From UBA11164 sp002420085 (GTDB lineage: Bacteria; Pseudomonadota; Gammaproteobacteria; Xanthomonadales; Xanthomonadaceae): a stretch of 17,568 nt of DNA. Of the stretch, positions 14,846-17,568 are shown one piece after another. The DNA lies in NCBI GenBank assembly GCA_031976395.1, contig DALYLJ010000053.1, forward strand, positions 1 through 17,568. The letters are read 5' to 3'. Under the pieces are notes generated by a model that saw only the letters and a program-made list of their open reading frames with translations, did no database searches and had not been told where the DNA came from. The translations under genes and the position numbers were made by a program. Numbering within the stretch: position 1 is the first letter of the stretch; every line of letters starts with the position of its first letter.

Positions 14846-14851
14846 TATGCT
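14846..14851 (+). promoter_or_regulatory. Candidate -10 for the TonB receptor gene
   Basis: TATGCT in a locally A/T-richer stretch of the 280-base gap between pckG and the receptor gene. It would give a leader of about 85-90 bases. No good -35 lies at normal distance (the best is a poor TTTCCT at 14822-14827), so the call is tentative. Confidence 0.3.
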
Positions 14852-14905
14852 CCGGCTGGCCTGGCCTTTGCGGTCGTGTTGGCTGCTGGGCCACAGGCTT
14901 GTCCC

Positions 14906-14917
14906 GAACTCGAGTTC
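14906..14917. promoter_or_regulatory. Perfect 12-base palindrome in the receptor leader
   Basis: GAACTCGAGTTC is a perfect palindrome, 26 bases before the receptor ATG and just ahead of the ribosome binding site. It could be a protein-binding site on DNA or form a small 4-bp hairpin in the mRNA leader. The downstream GGAGAGAG at 14931-14938 is the Shine-Dalgarno. Confidence 0.4.
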
Positions 14918-14943
14918 AATTCCGAACGTTGGAGAGAGCATCA

Positions 14944-17568
14944 ATGACCAATCTCAAGCAGCTGCCCAACGCGATTCGTTTCGCGTTGTTCGTGGGCGCC
15001 GCGTCGACTGCATCCTTCGGCAATGCCTTTGCCCAGGAGCAGGAACAAGACTCGGCCGCCACGCTCGACCGCATCGAGGTGACCGGCTCGCGCATCCGTC
15101 GCGTCGACGCCGAAAACGCCAGCCCGGTGTTCGTGCTGACCCGCGAAGATATTTCCAAGAACGGCCAGGTGTCGATCGGCGACATTCTGCAAGACATGTC
15201 GGTTGCCGGCGCGGCCATCAACACCACCTTCAACAACGGTGGCAACGGCCAGACCCGCGTTGACCTGCGCGACCTTGGCACCGTCCGTACCCTGGTGCTG
15301 GTCAACGGCCGTCGCTGGTCGTCCGACCTGGACGGCGGCGTCGACCTGAACACCATCCCGGTTGCCGCGATCGAGCGCGTCGAAGTCCTGAAGGACGGCG
15401 CCTCGGCGATCTACGGCTCGGATGCGGTCGCGGGCGTGGTCAACATCATCCTGCGTCGTGACTATGACGGCCTGAGCGTCTCCAGCTACTACGGCGAGAA
15501 CGAGGAAGGCGACGGCGAAGTCCAGTCGCATGACTTCCTGTTCGGTGCCACCACCGATCGCAGCAGCGTCATGGTCGGTGCCCAGTACATCAAGCAGGAG
15601 CCGATCTTCGCGGGCGATCGCGAAATCTCGGCGGAGCCGTTGTTCGGCTTCCCGGGCGAGAACGTGTTCGTCGGCGCCTCTTCGACCGGTCCGTTCGGCC
15701 GGTTCGGTGTGCCGGGCATTCCGGGTTCGGTCACGCTCGGTCGTGAAGGTCAGGCTGGTACCAGCCGGTCCGACTTCGTGCCGTTCAATCTGGCGATCCA
15801 TGGCCACAACTTCGCGCCGCAGAACTTCCTGCAGACCCCGCAGGAGCGCGTATCGCTGTTCACCTCGGCCAGCTTCGACCTGACCGACAACATCCGCGCC
15901 TTCGCCAATGTGCTCTACAACGAGCGCCGTTCCTCGCAGGAACTGGCCTCGATGCCGATCACCGGTGGTACGGTGTTCGGCGGTCGCGGCGGCAATGTCC
16001 GCATCTCGGCCAACAACGTGTTCAACCCGTTCGGCGTGGACATCACCTCGCGCTTCCAGTTCCGCCCGCTGATCGAGCCGCGTCGGTTCAGCCAGGACGT
16101 CGACACCTTCTACATCAACTACGGCTTCGACGGCGTGTTCGACTTCGCCGGCCGGACCTACAGTTGGGATGTCGGCTACATCTATACCGACTACGAAGAG
16201 CGCACCATCACCACCGGTCTGTTCGACTGGAATCAGCTTGAGCGCGGCCTGGGTCCGTCGTTCCGCGACGCCAATGGCGTGGCCCGCTGCGGCACCGCCG
16301 CCGCCCCGATCGCCAACTGCGTGCCGATCAACCTGTTCCAGGGTACCGAGAACTTCACCCGGGAGATGTTCGACTTCGCCTCGTTCGTGGCGCAAGACAC
16401 CGTCCAGGTCGAGACCACCGTCTACAACGCCAACTTCACCGGCGACCTGTTCGATCTGCCGGCCGGCCCGCTGGGCTTCGCCGTTGGTTACGAATACCGC
16501 AAGCAGGAAGGCTTCGACCAGCCTGACGCGCTGATCGCTGCCGGCAACTCGACCGGCAACATCCGCTCGCCCACCCGTGGTTCGTTCTCGGTTGACGAGT
16601 TCTACGGCGAAGTCCTGGTGCCGCTGCTGTCCGACATGTTCCTGGTCCAGGAACTGGAACTGCGCGTCTCGGTGCGGTTCTCCGACTTCAGCAACTTCGG
16701 CAACACCACCAACCCGTCGGCCGGCATCCGCTGGAAGCCGTATGAGGATCTGCTAATTCGCGGTAACTACGCCGAGGGCTTCCGCGCCCCGAGCGTGGCG
16801 GAACTGTTCCTCGGTCAGTCCGACAACTTCCCGCAGGTCAACGACCCGTGTTCGGCCAGTCAGCCGGCGTTCCAGGATCCGGCGGTCCAGCAGCGCTGCC
16901 GCAGCGGCTTCGGCGGCTTGGCACCGGTGCCGGTCGGCTTCGAGCAGACCAATACCCAGATCCGCACCACCGTTGGCGGCAACCCGGGTCTGGATCCGGA
17001 AAACTCGACCTCCAAGACCCTGGGCTTCGTTTACAGCCCGAGCTTCGTCGAGGGTCTGAACATCTCGGTCGACTGGTACAACATCAAGATCCAGAACTCG
17101 GTCGGCACCCTGGGCGCCACCTTCATCCTGAACGAGTGCTATGTCCAGGGTGATACCAACTTCTGTGCCCTTGCCCAGCGTGGCGCCAGCGGCGACATCA
17201 CCAGCCTGCTGACCAACAACCAGAACCTGCCGGGTGGTCTTGAGACGGAAGGCTTCGACGTCAATGTCGACTACCGCTTCAACACCAATTTCGGCGACTT
17301 CCGGGTGTCCTGGGACAATGCCTATGTCAGCTACTTCGGCGACATCGGTCAGGCGGATGGCGAGAACGACGTCGGCACCGAGAACGGCAGCCACCGTCTG
17401 CGCTCCAACATGACCGTGTCGTGGGATCTGGGTGACTTCGGCGCCTCGGTCAGCGCCCGCTACCGCTCGCGTCTGGACGAGGATTGCAGCGTCGCCCAAG
17501 ATAGCGCTGACTTCCTGGGCATTCCGATCCCGTGCTCCAACCCGGCCGTGTTCGACGATTTCGGTGTG
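14944..17568 (+). CDS. TonB-dependent outer membrane receptor (3' end outside window)
   Basis: Partial gene of 875 codons with no stop before the window edge. The product begins with a Sec signal peptide (NAIRFALFVGAASTASFGNAFA, likely cut after Ala30), followed by a short acidic Gln/Glu stretch and a TonB-box-like LDRIEVTGSRI at 41-51. The plug domain follows: DISKNGQVSIGDILQDM near 70-85, DLRDLGTVRTLVLVNGRR near 107-124, and IERVEVLKDGASAIYGSDAVAGVVNIIL at 144-171. The rest is a beta-barrel with NYAEGFRAPSVAELF and NPGLDPENSTSKTLG stretches typical of these receptors. A GGAGAGAG ribosome binding site precedes the ATG at 14944. Eight cysteines occur in four close pairs (449/459, 636/652, 732/741, 848/864). 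Such receptors take up siderophores, sugars, peptides or other large nutrients using TonB energy; the substrate is not readable. It may end soon after the window, given family lengths of roughly 900-1000. Confidence 0.95.
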   Translation, partial: MTNLKQLPNAIRFALFVGAASTASFGNAFAQEQEQDSAATLDRIEVTGSRIRRVDAENASPVFVLTREDISKNGQVSIGDILQDMSVAGAAINTTFNNGGNGQTRVDLRDLGTVRTLVLVNGRRWSSDLDGGVDLNTIPVAAIERVEVLKDGASAIYGSDAVAGVVNIILRRDYDGLSVSSYYGENEEGDGEVQSHDFLFGATTDRSSVMVGAQYIKQEPIFAGDREISAEPLFGFPGENVFVGASSTGPFGRFGVPGIPGSVTLGREGQAGTSRSDFVPFNLAIHGHNFAPQNFLQTPQERVSLFTSASFDLTDNIRAFANVLYNERRSSQELASMPITGGTVFGGRGGNVRISANNVFNPFGVDITSRFQFRPLIEPRRFSQDVDTFYINYGFDGVFDFAGRTYSWDVGYIYTDYEERTITTGLFDWNQLERGLGPSFRDANGVARCGTAAAPIANCVPINLFQGTENFTREMFDFASFVAQDTVQVETTVYNANFTGDLFDLPAGPLGFAVGYEYRKQEGFDQPDALIAAGNSTGNIRSPTRGSFSVDEFYGEVLVPLLSDMFLVQELELRVSVRFSDFSNFGNTTNPSAGIRWKPYEDLLIRGNYAEGFRAPSVAELFLGQSDNFPQVNDPCSASQPAFQDPAVQQRCRSGFGGLAPVPVGFEQTNTQIRTTVGGNPGLDPENSTSKTLGFVYSPSFVEGLNISVDWYNIKIQNSVGTLGATFILNECYVQGDTNFCALAQRGASGDITSLLTNNQNLPGGLETEGFDVNVDYRFNTNFGDFRVSWDNAYVSYFGDIGQADGENDVGTENGSHRLRSNMTVSWDLGDFGASVSARYRSRLDEDCSVAQDSADFLGIPIPCSNPAVFDDFGV

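Noticed and set aside
12762..14894. 710-codon open frame on the minus strand opposite pckG and the end of tetR
   Set aside because: It is fully antisense to a well-recognised gene with intact motifs. Its translation is rich in Arg, Gly, Pro, His and Asp without any family motif, as expected for the mirror frame of GC-rich codons.
1..17568. CRISPR arrays, tRNA or rRNA genes, insertion sequences, prophage or defence genes
   Set aside because: I found no regularly spaced repeats, tRNA-like folds, transposase or phage motifs. Intergenic gaps are all under 300 bases.

Overview
The window is a GC-rich, densely coded stretch of a proteobacterial chromosome. Most gene families here are ordinary housekeeping or catabolic ones. 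The combination points to a gammaproteobacterium near the Lysobacterales (Xanthomonadales): a SecA with a C-terminal zinc site, the MutT-TenI fusion, a two-part FadE, a GTP-type PEP carboxykinase and a large TonB-dependent receptor of the 'GSRIRR' kind. That placement is inference from gene content. I see no tRNA, rRNA, CRISPR array, IS element or phage gene.

Layout. Positions 49-2781 (+) encode SecA. It runs into a convergent pair on the minus strand, coaE and a Nudix-TenI fusion (2917-4571), whose reading frames overlap by 4 bases. Upstream on the same strand is an AlkJ-like GMC flavoprotein alcohol dehydrogenase (4626-6239). Divergent from it is a two-gene unit (6335-8449, +): an NTT-type transporter with 12-TM-like hydrophobicity, followed 3 bases later by a YiiX-like permuted papain-fold hydrolase. 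A perfect inverted repeat at 8488-8516 separates this unit from a convergent minus-strand operon, alpha/beta hydrolase plus fadE (8550-11962), which again overlaps by 4 bases. Divergent from that operon are a TetR-type regulator (12203-12790) and GTP-dependent PEP carboxykinase (12849-14663). The window ends inside a TonB-dependent receptor gene (from 14944) that has no stop before the edge.

How the genes may fit together. Several encode a plausible route for alcohols and fatty acids: primary alcohol oxidation (AlkJ-like), release of an acid or ester product (alpha/beta hydrolase), first beta-oxidation step (FadE), and gluconeogenesis from the resulting C4 acids (PEP carboxykinase). The TetR regulator sits between the fadE operon and pckG. 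A 20-bp hyphenated palindrome lies exactly over the -10 element and start codon of the fadE operon and is a good candidate operator.

The most notable theme is transcription start architecture. At least three genes (hydrolase-fadE operon, tetR, and probably the NTT and MutT genes) have a -10-like hexamer 6 to 8 bases before the ATG and no Shine-Dalgarno sequence, which suggests leaderless mRNAs. The best candidates for something undescribed are the transporter plus cysteine-hydrolase pair and the palindrome-controlled TetR/fadE switch. Nothing here is an obvious new defence or mobile system.
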